This document shows positions 8,502 through 17,032 of a stretch of DNA of 64,000 nucleotides, piece by piece; the first letter of the stretch is position 1, and every line of letters begins with the position of its first letter. The notes beneath the pieces were generated by a model. That model made no database searches, was not told the origin of the DNA, and saw only the letters and a program-made list of their open reading frames with translations. The stretch covers positions 73,062 through 137,061 of the forward strand of contig CAJTSD010000004.1 in the NCBI GenBank assembly GCA_910578795.1. Direction: 5' to 3'. Source of the stretch: an uncultured Lachnospiraceae bacterium (GTDB lineage Bacteria; Bacillota; Clostridia; Lachnospirales; Lachnospiraceae). The position numbers were made by a program, and so were the translations under genes.

Positions 8502-10193
8502 ATGAATATGGAGAAAAAATGGTGGCACGACAAAACAGCATATCAGATTTACCCGAAAAGCTTTTTGGACACAAACGCAGATGGCATCGGGAATTTGCGG
8601 GGCATTATCTCAAAACTGGATTATTTAAAGGAACTGGGCATTGATATTATCTGGCTCTCCCCGATTTACAAATCTCCTTTTGTGGACCAGGGCTACGACA
8701 TTGCGGACTATTATGCAATCGCACAGGAGTTCGGAACAATGGATGACTTTGACGAACTGCTTGCGGAAACCAAAAAACGTGGAATGTATCTCGTGATGGA
8801 TTTGGTCATCAATCACTGTTCCGATAATCACGAATGGTTCCAAAAGGCGCTTGCAGATCCCGACGGTGAATACGCGGATTATTTCTTCTTCCGCAAGGGA
8901 AAGGACGGCAATCCGCCCAGCAACTGCCGCTCGTACTTTGGCGGAAGCTGCTGGGAGCCGGTTCCAGGTACGGACAAATACTATTTTCATATGTTTGCAA
9001 AAGAACAGCCCGACTTAAACTGGGAAAATCCGAAATTGTTAAACGAGCTCTACACCATGATTAACTGGTGGCTTGACAAAGGGGTTTCGGGCTTTCGGAT
9101 TGATGCCATTGTCAATATCGGAAAAAATACAGCATTTCCTTCCTATGAGCCGGACGGTCCCGACGGGTTGGCAAGCTGTACAAAAATGGTTGACAGCATG
9201 GAACGGCTTGGAACGCTTTTGGAGGATTTAAAGAAAAATACCTTTGAGAAATATAACGCCTTTACAGTCGGAGAAGTCTTTTCGATCAATGAGGACGCTT
9301 TGGCACAGTTTATCGGCAAGGACGGACATTTTTCCACAATTTTCGATTTCAGCGCCCACTGCTTAAGCGACGGGGAACACGGCTGGTACGACGCCCCTCC
9401 CATGCGCTTCGCGCGTTGGCGAAACGCAATTGTAAACGCACAGCTCGACGCGCAAGCCTGCGGTTTTAAGGCAAATATCATTGAAAACCACGATGAGCCA
9501 AGAGGCGTATCCCGCTTTTTACCGGAGCATGCCAGAACACCTGCCGGCGCAAAAATGCTCGGTACGGTCAATGTCCTGCTGCGCGGTATCCCGTTTCTCT
9601 ATCAGGGACAGGAAATCGGCATGACCAACGCCGTTTGGAACAGCATTGAAGAGTACGATGACATCAGTACAAAAGACCAGTACCGGCTTGCACGTGCGGC
9701 AGGCTGCACTGATGCCGAGGCTTTGGAGGCATGCGGCAGAATGAGCCGTGACAACGCAAGAACGCCTGTGCAGTGGAGCAGTGAAAAAAACGCCGGATTT
9801 ACCACAGGCACGCCTTGGTTAAAGGTCAATTCCAATTATTCTGAAATTAATGTGGAACGGCAGGAGAACGATCCGAATTCCGTGCTGCATTATTACCGCA
9901 GACTGATTGCGCTTCGCAAATCGGATGCTTATAAAGATGTGTTTACGTATGGCGATTTTATTCCGGCATATGAGAATGCAGAAGATGTTATGGCATATTA
10001 CCGCGCGGATGGAGAAAACCGTGTGTTAGTTATTGCTAACTTCGGTGAACATCCGGCAAAGATTTCATTGGAATATGGCGTGAAAGATGTACTTTTATCG
10101 AACAGGACAGAGCCATTCCCGAAAAAAACATGGAATGCAAACGAAACATTGACATTGGGTCACTGTGAAGTTTTGGTATTATCCTGTGTATAA
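8502..10193 (+). CDS. Alpha-glucosidase / oligo-1,6-glucosidase (GH13)
   Basis: A cytoplasmic GH13 enzyme that releases glucose from short alpha-glucosides. In its 563 residues the catalytic motifs are visible: DLVINH (region I), GFRIDAIVNI with the nucleophile Asp (II), a GEVFSI acid/base Glu (III) and NHDEPR (IV). The N-terminal WWHDKTAYQIYPKSF and LSPIYKSP are typical of subfamily 31. AGGAGG ends nine bases before ATG 8502; a second ATG six bases later is possible. No signal peptide is seen. It is divergent from an AraC regulator and is paralogous to the enzyme at 43607-45277. Maltose versus isomaltose preference cannot be decided here. Confidence 0.94.
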   Translation: MNMEKKWWHDKTAYQIYPKSFLDTNADGIGNLRGIISKLDYLKELGIDIIWLSPIYKSPFVDQGYDIADYYAIAQEFGTMDDFDELLAETKKRGMYLVMDLVINHCSDNHEWFQKALADPDGEYADYFFFRKGKDGNPPSNCRSYFGGSCWEPVPGTDKYYFHMFAKEQPDLNWENPKLLNELYTMINWWLDKGVSGFRIDAIVNIGKNTAFPSYEPDGPDGLASCTKMVDSMERLGTLLEDLKKNTFEKYNAFTVGEVFSINEDALAQFIGKDGHFSTIFDFSAHCLSDGEHGWYDAPPMRFARWRNAIVNAQLDAQACGFKANIIENHDEPRGVSRFLPEHARTPAGAKMLGTVNVLLRGIPFLYQGQEIGMTNAVWNSIEEYDDISTKDQYRLARAAGCTDAEALEACGRMSRDNARTPVQWSSEKNAGFTTGTPWLKVNSNYSEINVERQENDPNSVLHYYRRLIALRKSDAYKDVFTYGDFIPAYENAEDVMAYYRADGENRVLVIANFGEHPAKISLEYGVKDVLLSNRTEPFPKKTWNANETLTLGHCEVLVLSCV

Positions 10194-10240
10194 ATACTGG
10201 CAACAACATTGGAAAACCGATGTTATTCTATCTTTTGAAA

Positions 10241-10275
10241 GGGGGCAGCACAGTCAAGTCTGCCCCTCCCTTTTT
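10241..10275 (+). terminator. Terminator of the 8502-10193 glucosidase
   Basis: Hairpin with GGGGGCAG and CTGCCCC arms followed by TCCCTTTTT, directly after the glucosidase stop. Confidence 0.8.
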
Positions 10276-10289
10276 ATGCACAGGTATTC

Positions 10290-12662
10290 TTATTTCGCGT
10301 CCGCAAGCCGCATCGTAAGCGATATGCGTTTCTTAGCCAAATCCACATCCAGTACCTTCACATCCACAATATCACCGACGCTCACCGCTTCCAAAGGATG
10401 CTTAATATATTTTTCGGTAATCTGGGAAATATGCACCAGCCCGTCCTGATGCACGCCGATGTCCACAAACACCCCGAAATCAATGACATTCCTGACCGTA
10501 CCCTTCAAAATCATGCCGGGCTTTAAGTCCTTCATGTCCAAAACATCGCTTCGCAAAATCGGCTTCGGCATATCCTCACGCGGATCCCTTGCAGGCTTCT
10601 CAAGCTCCTTTAAAATATCAGTCAGCGTAATTTCACCGATGCCAAGCTCCTTGGCCATTTTCGCTTTGTCCTTCACGCGCTTTTCCAAGCTGCCTTCAGC
10701 AATTGACGCGGATGCCGGCTCATTTATGACACCTATGTCATTTTTTTGAGTATTGTCTGCATCTGCTTCCATTTGTCCGATTGCCGCCGCAAGCGCCTTC
10801 CCCATCGCAGTGTTTGTGTTGCGGATCACAATGGACTGTTTTTTGTTCCGGCTGTTTTTATTCTTTTCTAGCTTTGCAGGCTTCGCCTTTGTGTTCTTTG
10901 AAAGCGCCGCTTTTTTCTGAATCTCCTTCAAATCCTCCATCGAAATGCCAAGCTTATCCAAAAGCTGCATTGCCGCCGCATAAGACTCCGGATGCACGCT
11001 CGTCGCATCAAGAGGATTTTCGCCGTCCGCAATCCGCATAAAGCCCGCGCACTGCTCGTATGCCTTGGGACCAAGCTTTGCCACCTTCAGGAGCTGTTTG
11101 CGGTTCGTGAAACGACCGTTTGTCTCACGGTAGTCCACAATATTTTTCGCAATCGTCTTGTTAATGCCCGATATATATTCCAATAGCGACGCGGAAGCAG
11201 TGTTTAAATCCACGCCGACTTTATTTACGGAATCCTCCACCACACCGTTTAACGCCTCGCTCAGCTTCTTTTGGTTCATGTCATGCTGATACTGCCCCAC
11301 GCCGATGGACTTCGGATCAATTTTTACAAGCTCCGCGAGCGGGTCCTGCAAACGTCTTGCAATGGATGCCGCGCTTCGCTGTCCTACGTCAAAATTGGGG
11401 AACTCCTCTGTTGCAAGCTTGCTTGCCGAGTATACCGACGCGCCCGCCTCGTTTACAATCACATACTGTACCGGGGTGTCCAACTCTTTAATTAACTCCA
11501 CGATTACCTGCTCCGACTCCCTTGACGCCGTGCCGTTTCCTACGGATATGAGACTGACGTTATACTTGCTGATAAGCTTTTTCAGGTCCTTTTTTGCCTC
11601 CTCGACCTTATTTTGGGGTGCTGTCGGGTATATCACCTTTGTATCAAGCACTTTTCCTGTAGCATCCACAACGGCAAGCTTACAGCCTGTCCTAAAAGCA
11701 GGATCCCAGCCTAGAACAACCTTGCCCGCAATTGGCGGCTGCATTAAAAGCTGCTCCAAATTCTTTCCGAATACGGAAATTGCGCCATTCTCCGCCTTTT
11801 CCGTCAGCTCGTTTCGGATGTCACGCTCAATTGCAGGCGCAATCAGACGCTCATAGCTGTCCTTGACGGTCTCCTGCAATGCGGGCGCCGTGTTCTCATT
11901 ATCGGCAGTAATTACCTTCGTTTCAAGGAAGCGGAGAATGCGCTCCACCGGGGCTTCGACCTTCACCGTAAGAATTTTCTCATTCTCGCCGCGGTTAACC
12001 GCAAGCACTCTGTGCCCTGCCACTTTGCTTACAGGCTCCTCAAAATCGTAGTACATTTCATATACGCTCTGCGCTTTCTCATCTTTTGCCTGACTGATAA
12101 GTTTTCCTTCCTCAAAGGTTGTTTCTCGAATATATGTTCTAAATTCGGCATTGTCCGAAATCTGCTCCGCAATAATGTCCATTGCGCCCTGCAATGCTTC
12201 CTTAACGTTTTTAACTCCCTTTTCTTCATTTACATAAGGCTCTGCCTCCGCAATCAGAGGCTGCTGCGTTTCCTGGGCGAGAATAATCTGCGCAAGTCCG
12301 TCAAGACCTTTCTCCTTTGCCACGCTTGCCCTTGTTTTGCGCTTTGGCCGATACGGAAGATACAAATCGTCAACCGCTACCATTGTTTCCGCGGCAAGGA
12401 TTTTTTCCCGCAGCTCGTCAGTAAGCTTACCCTGTTCCTCTATACTTCCAAGCACCTGTTCCTTTTTCTCCTCAAGGTTTCTAAGATAACCCAGCCGCTC
12501 ATTTAAGTTTCTTAATACCTCGTCATTCAAAGAACCTGTGACCTCTTTGCGGTATCTTGATATAAAAGGAATGGTGTTCCCCTCGTCAATCAGCTTCACC
12601 GCCGCCTCCGCCTGCCACTTTTCAATGCCTAATTCTTCTTTTAGTTTTAAAATAATGTCCAT
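10290..12662 (-). CDS. tex: Tex-family S1 RNA-binding protein
   Basis: Tex is a conserved nucleic-acid-binding protein implicated in transcription and RNA quality control. The 790-residue product has the N-terminal helical Tex domain, a YqgF/RNase H-like domain (about 320-450, VVLGWDPAFRTGCKLAVVD), helix-hairpin-helix motifs (about 480-560), and a C-terminal S1 domain (about 705-790, GMILKGTVRNVIDFGVFVDIG). A 70-residue Lys/Asn/Ala-rich insertion separates HhH and S1, making it longer than the usual roughly 720. ATG 12662 has AAGG about ten bases upstream; the ATG at 12671 abuts its own ribosome site, so the later start is chosen. Confidence 0.96.
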   Translation of the reverse strand: MDIILKLKEELGIEKWQAEAAVKLIDEGNTIPFISRYRKEVTGSLNDEVLRNLNERLGYLRNLEEKKEQVLGSIEEQGKLTDELREKILAAETMVAVDDLYLPYRPKRKTRASVAKEKGLDGLAQIILAQETQQPLIAEAEPYVNEEKGVKNVKEALQGAMDIIAEQISDNAEFRTYIRETTFEEGKLISQAKDEKAQSVYEMYYDFEEPVSKVAGHRVLAVNRGENEKILTVKVEAPVERILRFLETKVITADNENTAPALQETVKDSYERLIAPAIERDIRNELTEKAENGAISVFGKNLEQLLMQPPIAGKVVLGWDPAFRTGCKLAVVDATGKVLDTKVIYPTAPQNKVEEAKKDLKKLISKYNVSLISVGNGTASRESEQVIVELIKELDTPVQYVIVNEAGASVYSASKLATEEFPNFDVGQRSAASIARRLQDPLAELVKIDPKSIGVGQYQHDMNQKKLSEALNGVVEDSVNKVGVDLNTASASLLEYISGINKTIAKNIVDYRETNGRFTNRKQLLKVAKLGPKAYEQCAGFMRIADGENPLDATSVHPESYAAAMQLLDKLGISMEDLKEIQKKAALSKNTKAKPAKLEKNKNSRNKKQSIVIRNTNTAMGKALAAAIGQMEADADNTQKNDIGVINEPASASIAEGSLEKRVKDKAKMAKELGIGEITLTDILKELEKPARDPREDMPKPILRSDVLDMKDLKPGMILKGTVRNVIDFGVFVDIGVHQDGLVHISQITEKYIKHPLEAVSVGDIVDVKVLDVDLAKKRISLTMRLADAK

Positions 12663-12823
12663 TTCTCTCATCCTTCTACTTTTTATTGTTATATGATATG
12701 ATTATATGATATTTTTACGGTCTGTTCAAGAGTTACTGTTCAAACAGAACTTAGGATTCACTGCTAACCCCATAAGAAATGTTTTAGAAAACATTTTGGC
12801 AAAGCTTTTTTATTTTCATTTCA

Positions 12824-12852
12824 TTGTTTTATTTCCGATAACGTGGTAGAAT
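12824..12852 (+). promoter_or_regulatory. Promoter for the DUF975 gene
   Basis: TTGTTT (12824-12829) and TAGAAT (12847-12852) with a 17-base spacer, about 125 bases before the gene at 12980. The leader between them contains no recognised riboswitch. Confidence 0.5.
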
Positions 12853-12979
12853 GTACTACAATGCACGGCACACACAGGCTGTGCAATTGCAAATATTGTG
12901 CTTAAGCTGCATACACCAAAAAGCATACGCTTTTCACTGTCAGAAATTTGCAGACTAAGAAAGGAGCATGTGTATTACT

Positions 12980-13771
12980 ATGGAACAAACACACTATAAA
13001 AGCAACGCGGAGCTGAAATATCTTGCGCGGACGCAGATGGGCGGGCGTTTTGGCCTGTTAATCGGAACAATGCTGATTCCCCTTCTTATATCTTTTTTCT
13101 GTTCCAGCTTTCTGTTATCCAACAACTATCTTGTGAACTTTGTAATCAGTATTATCCTACAGACGCTGCTCTCCGTTCTGCAGGTGGGCGCTACCCTGAT
13201 TTATATGAAATCGGCGTGCAATATGCCCGCACAAATAGGCGATTTGTTTGACGGTTTCCGCAACAACCTTCAGGTCGCATTAAAGGTCGGACTTTTATTT
13301 ACGTTTATCAACACCGTCTGCATGATCCCCTGCGACGTCATGAGCATCCGTATTTTAAACTCGCCCGCACTCGCTGTTCCCGAGATTACGGAAACAACCA
13401 CACTCAATGAAATGATGCAATTTTACAATGTATTTTACAGTGTTATGGGCGCTTATTATCTGCTGATGCTTGCCTGTGTCCTTGTATCATTCTTATTGCA
13501 GCTGGTTTTTGTTCCTGCCTACTATATCATACTTGACTTCCCCGAATGGGATGCAATGAAGGTTCTGAAAAAAAGCATTGAGGTGATGCGCGGAAATAAA
13601 CTTCGATATGTGCTTTTACAAATCAGTTTTCTGCCCGCCCTGCTGCTCAGTGTCTTTACATGCGGTCTGACGCTGATATGGGTTATGCCTTACATGCATA
13701 TGACAAACACAAACTTTTATCTTGATATTATGGCAGTAAAAAACAAAAACATGAACAACAGTTCTTATTAG
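12980..13771 (+). CDS. DUF975 family integral membrane protein
   Basis: This 263-residue protein has about six hydrophobic segments and the DUF975 signature around KVLKKSIEVMRGNKLRYVLLQ, as well as the N-terminal ELKYLARTQMGGRFG. The family is common in Firmicutes and has no assigned biochemical role. Two ATGs are possible: 12968 lies one base after GGAG, which is too close, so 12980, 13 bases after it, is preferred. It is followed by ddh after about 100 bases. Confidence 0.82.
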   Translation: MEQTHYKSNAELKYLARTQMGGRFGLLIGTMLIPLLISFFCSSFLLSNNYLVNFVISIILQTLLSVLQVGATLIYMKSACNMPAQIGDLFDGFRNNLQVALKVGLLFTFINTVCMIPCDVMSIRILNSPALAVPEITETTTLNEMMQFYNVFYSVMGAYYLLMLACVLVSFLLQLVFVPAYYIILDFPEWDAMKVLKKSIEVMRGNKLRYVLLQISFLPALLLSVFTCGLTLIWVMPYMHMTNTNFYLDIMAVKNKNMNNSSY

Positions 13772-13872
13772 TCAAACACCCCGCAGCATTCTCCAAATAC
13801 TTATACAGGCACGGTACTTGGCTTATTGCTCACGGGAATAATTTTAGAGAATCAAAAAGGAGAAACGAGATT

Positions 13873-14859
13873 ATGAAAACACGAATTGGAATTTTAGGTT
13901 ACGGAAACCTTGGACGCGGCGTGGAGTGCGCCGTGCGCCAAAACGACGATATGGAGCTTGCTGCCGTATTCACAAGGCGCAATCCTGCCGATGTTTCCGT
14001 TCTTACCAAAAGCGCACAGGTTTGCCGTATCAATGACGCGGCAGATTGGAAAGACAAGATTGACGTTATGATACTGTGCGGCGGCAGCGCAACCGATTTG
14101 CCGCAGCAAACGCCGGAATATGTCAAATATTTTAACGTGATTGACAGTTTTGACACCCACGCGCGCATTCCGGAGCATTTTGCAAATGTCGATGCCGCAG
14201 CGAAAGAAAACGGTCATATCGGCATTATCTCTGTCGGCTGGGACCCCGGCATGTTCTCTTTGAACCGCCTTTACGCAAACGCGATTTTACCGGACGGCAA
14301 GGATTATACTTTTTGGGGCAAGGGCGTCAGTCAGGGACATTCGGACGCACTGCGCCGCATTGCGGGTGTTAAAAATGCCAAGCAGTATACCATTCCCGTT
14401 GACAGCGCACTTGAGGCAGTTCGCGCCGGCAGCAATCCGGAGCTTTCGACACGCGAAAAACATACGCGAGAATGCTTTGTTGTCTTGGAGGAAGGCGCCG
14501 ATGCCGCAAAAATCGAGCAGGAAATCAAGACAATGCCGAATTATTTTGCGGATTATGACACAACCGTTCATTTTATCAGCGAAGAGGAGCTGCTTACAAA
14601 CCATAGCGGCATCCCGCACGGCGGATTTGTGCTGCGAAGCGGTGTAACCGGCTGGGAGCGCGAGCATAAGCATTTGATTGAATACAGCCTGAAGCTCGAC
14701 TCCAACCCCGAATTTACCTCAAGCGTGTTGATTGCCTACGCAAGGGCGGCGCACCGTCTTGCAAGCGAGGGGCAAAGCGGCTGCAAGACCGTTTTTGACA
14801 TTGCGCCCGCATATCTTAGCGCAAAAAGCGGCGAGGAGCTTCGGGCTTCTTTGCTTTAA
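13873..14859 (+). CDS. ddh: Meso-diaminopimelate dehydrogenase
   Basis: It makes meso-diaminopimelate from tetrahydrodipicolinate, ammonia and NADPH in one step, feeding lysine and peptidoglycan synthesis. The 328-residue length fits the family. The N-terminal Rossmann motif GILGYGNLGRG, the SVGWDPGMFSLNRL segment and the downstream WGKGVSQGHSDALR segment are characteristic. AAGGAG precedes the ATG with normal spacing. A strong hairpin at 14888-14945 ends the transcript. Confidence 0.96.
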   Translation: MKTRIGILGYGNLGRGVECAVRQNDDMELAAVFTRRNPADVSVLTKSAQVCRINDAADWKDKIDVMILCGGSATDLPQQTPEYVKYFNVIDSFDTHARIPEHFANVDAAAKENGHIGIISVGWDPGMFSLNRLYANAILPDGKDYTFWGKGVSQGHSDALRRIAGVKNAKQYTIPVDSALEAVRAGSNPELSTREKHTRECFVVLEEGADAAKIEQEIKTMPNYFADYDTTVHFISEEELLTNHSGIPHGGFVLRSGVTGWEREHKHLIEYSLKLDSNPEFTSSVLIAYARAAHRLASEGQSGCKTVFDIAPAYLSAKSGEELRASLL

Positions 14860-14887
14860 AAGAAATCCGAACTGCTAACAAGATTAC

Positions 14888-14945
14888 AAAAATCCGGATA
14901 CTTACTATCGATTTCTCTATCTGCTTCGATAAGTATCCGGATTTT
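14888..14945. terminator. Bidirectional terminator between ddh and the zinc-ribbon gene
   Basis: A long inverted repeat AAAATCCGGATACTTA.../...TAAGTATCCGGATTTT with A-run and T-run on its two sides, so it can end transcripts from both strands: ddh from the left and the secA-prfB-zinc-ribbon unit from the right. Confidence 0.85.
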
Positions 14946-14974
14946 ATATTGAATTTTCTTATTTCTCTACTTTC

Positions 14975-15817
14975 TTACTGTCTATTATAATAATCAAGGT
15001 CGGTCAAAAAATACGTTCGAATATAGCCATCTGTAGAAACGACAACAAATTCCCTTGTGCTCTCAACATAATAAACGTCGTCCCCGTCCTCCGCCTCAAG
15101 CTTATGAAGCGCGTTCGGGTTTTGAATGACATTGTTTGCGCCGAGCAGATATTCCTCCTGCGTGGCATACGGAAACTCTGCTCCATGCTTTTGGAAATGC
15201 CCCGTAAGATACTCCGGCTTTCGGAAAACGTATCCTGTTGCCGCAGGCTCCAAATCAGCGACAGGTTCCTGTATCTCCTGTACTTCCTGTACCGCTGCAG
15301 GCGGATGCGTCGTTCCTTCCGCTGCCGCCTCTGTCTCCTGCGGTGTCACAGCCGTCGGCAAGATACTCTGCTGTACTTCCTGTTGCTCCTCATTTCCTTG
15401 AGACTGCGTTGTTGGCGCTTCCTTGGGGAGCTCACCAGGAAGCTGCGCCTGCGTTTCCTGCCTAGCCTGTACATTGGGCGAAGCGACATCTTCCGTCAGC
15501 GTCGGCTCTTCCGCCGGGACCGCAAAAATGCCTTTTATCAGAAATGCAAACACAATGAACAGCACTGCTGCCGCCGATATGATATAACGGCTCTTATCCG
15601 TTCCGTTTTTATGGTCACGGCTGTCCTTGTCGTTCCCTATATGATTGGAAACAGGACGCTGCGTCTGCTGCTGTTTTTGCCCCTTGCCCTGTTCCTTATT
15701 CTGCTCCCTGCATGCCTTGCAGCGTTTTGGCAGCTCTAAACCCCTGCCCTTATAAAACCCAATTTCACTTTCCGACAGTTCAAACTCCTTGCCGCACTGC
15801 TTACATATTCTTTTCAT
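14975..15817 (-). CDS. Membrane-anchored zinc-ribbon protein with toxin-like C-terminal domain
   Basis: This 280-residue protein has three parts. The N-terminus carries a zinc-ribbon (CKQCGKEFELSESE ... CKACREQ, four Cys in two CxxC pairs). A single membrane helix (about 78-95) follows a Gln/Lys-rich linker. After a long Gln/Glu/Pro/Thr-rich stalk comes a compact C-terminal domain (about 205-280) with GHFQKHGAEF, TQEEYLLGANNVI, DDVYYVESTREFVVVSTDG and YIRTYF. That pattern resembles the barnase/EndoU/ColicinE5-RelE (BECR) RNase folds found at the tips of polymorphic toxins. With the zinc ribbon in the cytoplasm, the C-terminal domain would lie outside. It starts six bases after prfB and should be co-transcribed. 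Activity and target are unknown. Confidence 0.75.
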   Translation of the reverse strand: MKRICKQCGKEFELSESEIGFYKGRGLELPKRCKACREQNKEQGKGQKQQQTQRPVSNHIGNDKDSRDHKNGTDKSRYIISAAAVLFIVFAFLIKGIFAVPAEEPTLTEDVASPNVQARQETQAQLPGELPKEAPTTQSQGNEEQQEVQQSILPTAVTPQETEAAAEGTTHPPAAVQEVQEIQEPVADLEPAATGYVFRKPEYLTGHFQKHGAEFPYATQEEYLLGANNVIQNPNALHKLEAEDGDDVYYVESTREFVVVSTDGYIRTYFLTDLDYYNRQ

Positions 15818-15823
15818 AACGGT

Positions 15824-16946
15824 CTATCCCTTCTGTACGGCGCCGCTGCTTCTCCACTTCAAAAATGCATTAATAAAGCCGTCCAGCCCGCCGTCCATAA
15901 CAGCGTCCACGTTCCCCGACTCAAAATTGGTCCTGTGGTCCTTTACCATTGTGTACGGCTGCATGACATACGAGCGGATTTGATTTCCCCAGCCGATGTC
16001 CTTAATCTCTCCGCGAATATCGGAGAGCTTTTCGGCATTTGCCTCCTGCTTGAGCAAAAAGAGCTTTGCCTTCAGCATCTGCATTGCCTTGTCCTTATTT
16101 TGAAACTGCGAACGCTCATTTTGACACTGAACAACAGTTCCCGTCGGAATATGCGTAATGCGGATTGCGGAAGACGTTTTATTAATATGCTGACCACCCG
16201 CGCCGCTACTTCGATACGTATCAATGCGCAGATCGTCCTCGTTGATTTCAACGTCCAAATCCTCCTCAATGTCAGGCATCACGTCAAGCGAAACGAAGGA
16301 AGTCTGCCGCTTTCCCTGTGCATTAAAGGGAGAAATCCGCACAAGCCTGTGCACACCCTTTTCCGATTTCAAATATCCATAGGCATTTTCCCCGTTCACC
16401 TGAAAGGTAATCGACTTGATACCTGCCTCATCTCCGTCAAGAAAATCAAGTACATCAATCGAAAAGCCCTTGCGCTCCGCCCACCGCGTATACATCCGGT
16501 AAAGCATTCCCGCCCAGTCACAGCTCTCCGTACCGCCCGCGCCTGCATTCAGTTTCAAAATCGCATTGCACTTGTCGTACTCCTCCGATAACAGCGTGCC
16601 AATCCGAAGCGTTTCAAACGCTTCGATAAAACGGTCAAGCTCCTCTCTGATTTCCGGTATCATTTCGGCGTCCTGCGCCTCATATCCCATCTCAATCAGC
16701 GTTTCAATATCCTCATACTGTGTTTTCAAGCCGTTGCACTCGTCCACCGTATCCTTGAGCTGCTTCAGCTCCTTCATCAGCTTGTTGGAACGGTCGGGAT
16801 CGTCCCAAAATCCGGGCGCCTCCATCTCTCGTTCCAGCTCTTCTATGCGCTTTTCCTTACCAGCGAGGTCAAAGTGAATCCCTCACTTCCGCTAATGGAC
16901 TTTCGTAGGTCTGTAACTCCTGTTTCATCTGGTCGAGTTCTACCAT
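15824..16946 (-). CDS. prfB: Peptide chain release factor 2, with programmed +1 frameshift
   Basis: RF2 terminates translation at UGA and UAA. A short first frame begins at ATG 16946 (AGGTGGTG upstream), reads MVELDQMKQELQ... for 25 codons and stops at TGA 16869-16871. A +1 shift on CTT-TGA-C joins it to the long frame starting DLAGKEK, giving 373 residues. The GAGGGAT element just upstream of CTTTGAC is the expected internal Shine-Dalgarno stimulator. GGQ is in SSGAGGQHINKTSSA, and the RF2 stop-recognition motif SPF is in VRISPFNAQGKRQ. It follows secA after 86 bases, a common arrangement. Confidence 0.97.
16865..16880 (-). promoter_or_regulatory. Autoregulatory +1 frameshift site in prfB
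   Basis: Reverse strand reads GAGGGATTCACTTTGAC around codons 23-26. Slow decoding of UGA by scarce RF2 favours slippage of CUU to UUU, which raises RF2 synthesis. This mechanism is established for prfB; here it is recognised from the sequence. Confidence 0.93.
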
Positions 16947-17032
16947 TGCGTTCACCACCTTTTATAATAATAGTTACGGAGGCTTAATTGCCCCGCACTG
17001 ATTTTATGATACAGAATTTGTTAAAAATAAAA

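Noticed and set aside
12781..12802. GTTTTAGAAAACATTTTGGC considered as a LacI operator
   Set aside because: It lacks the central CG and is too imperfect to call.
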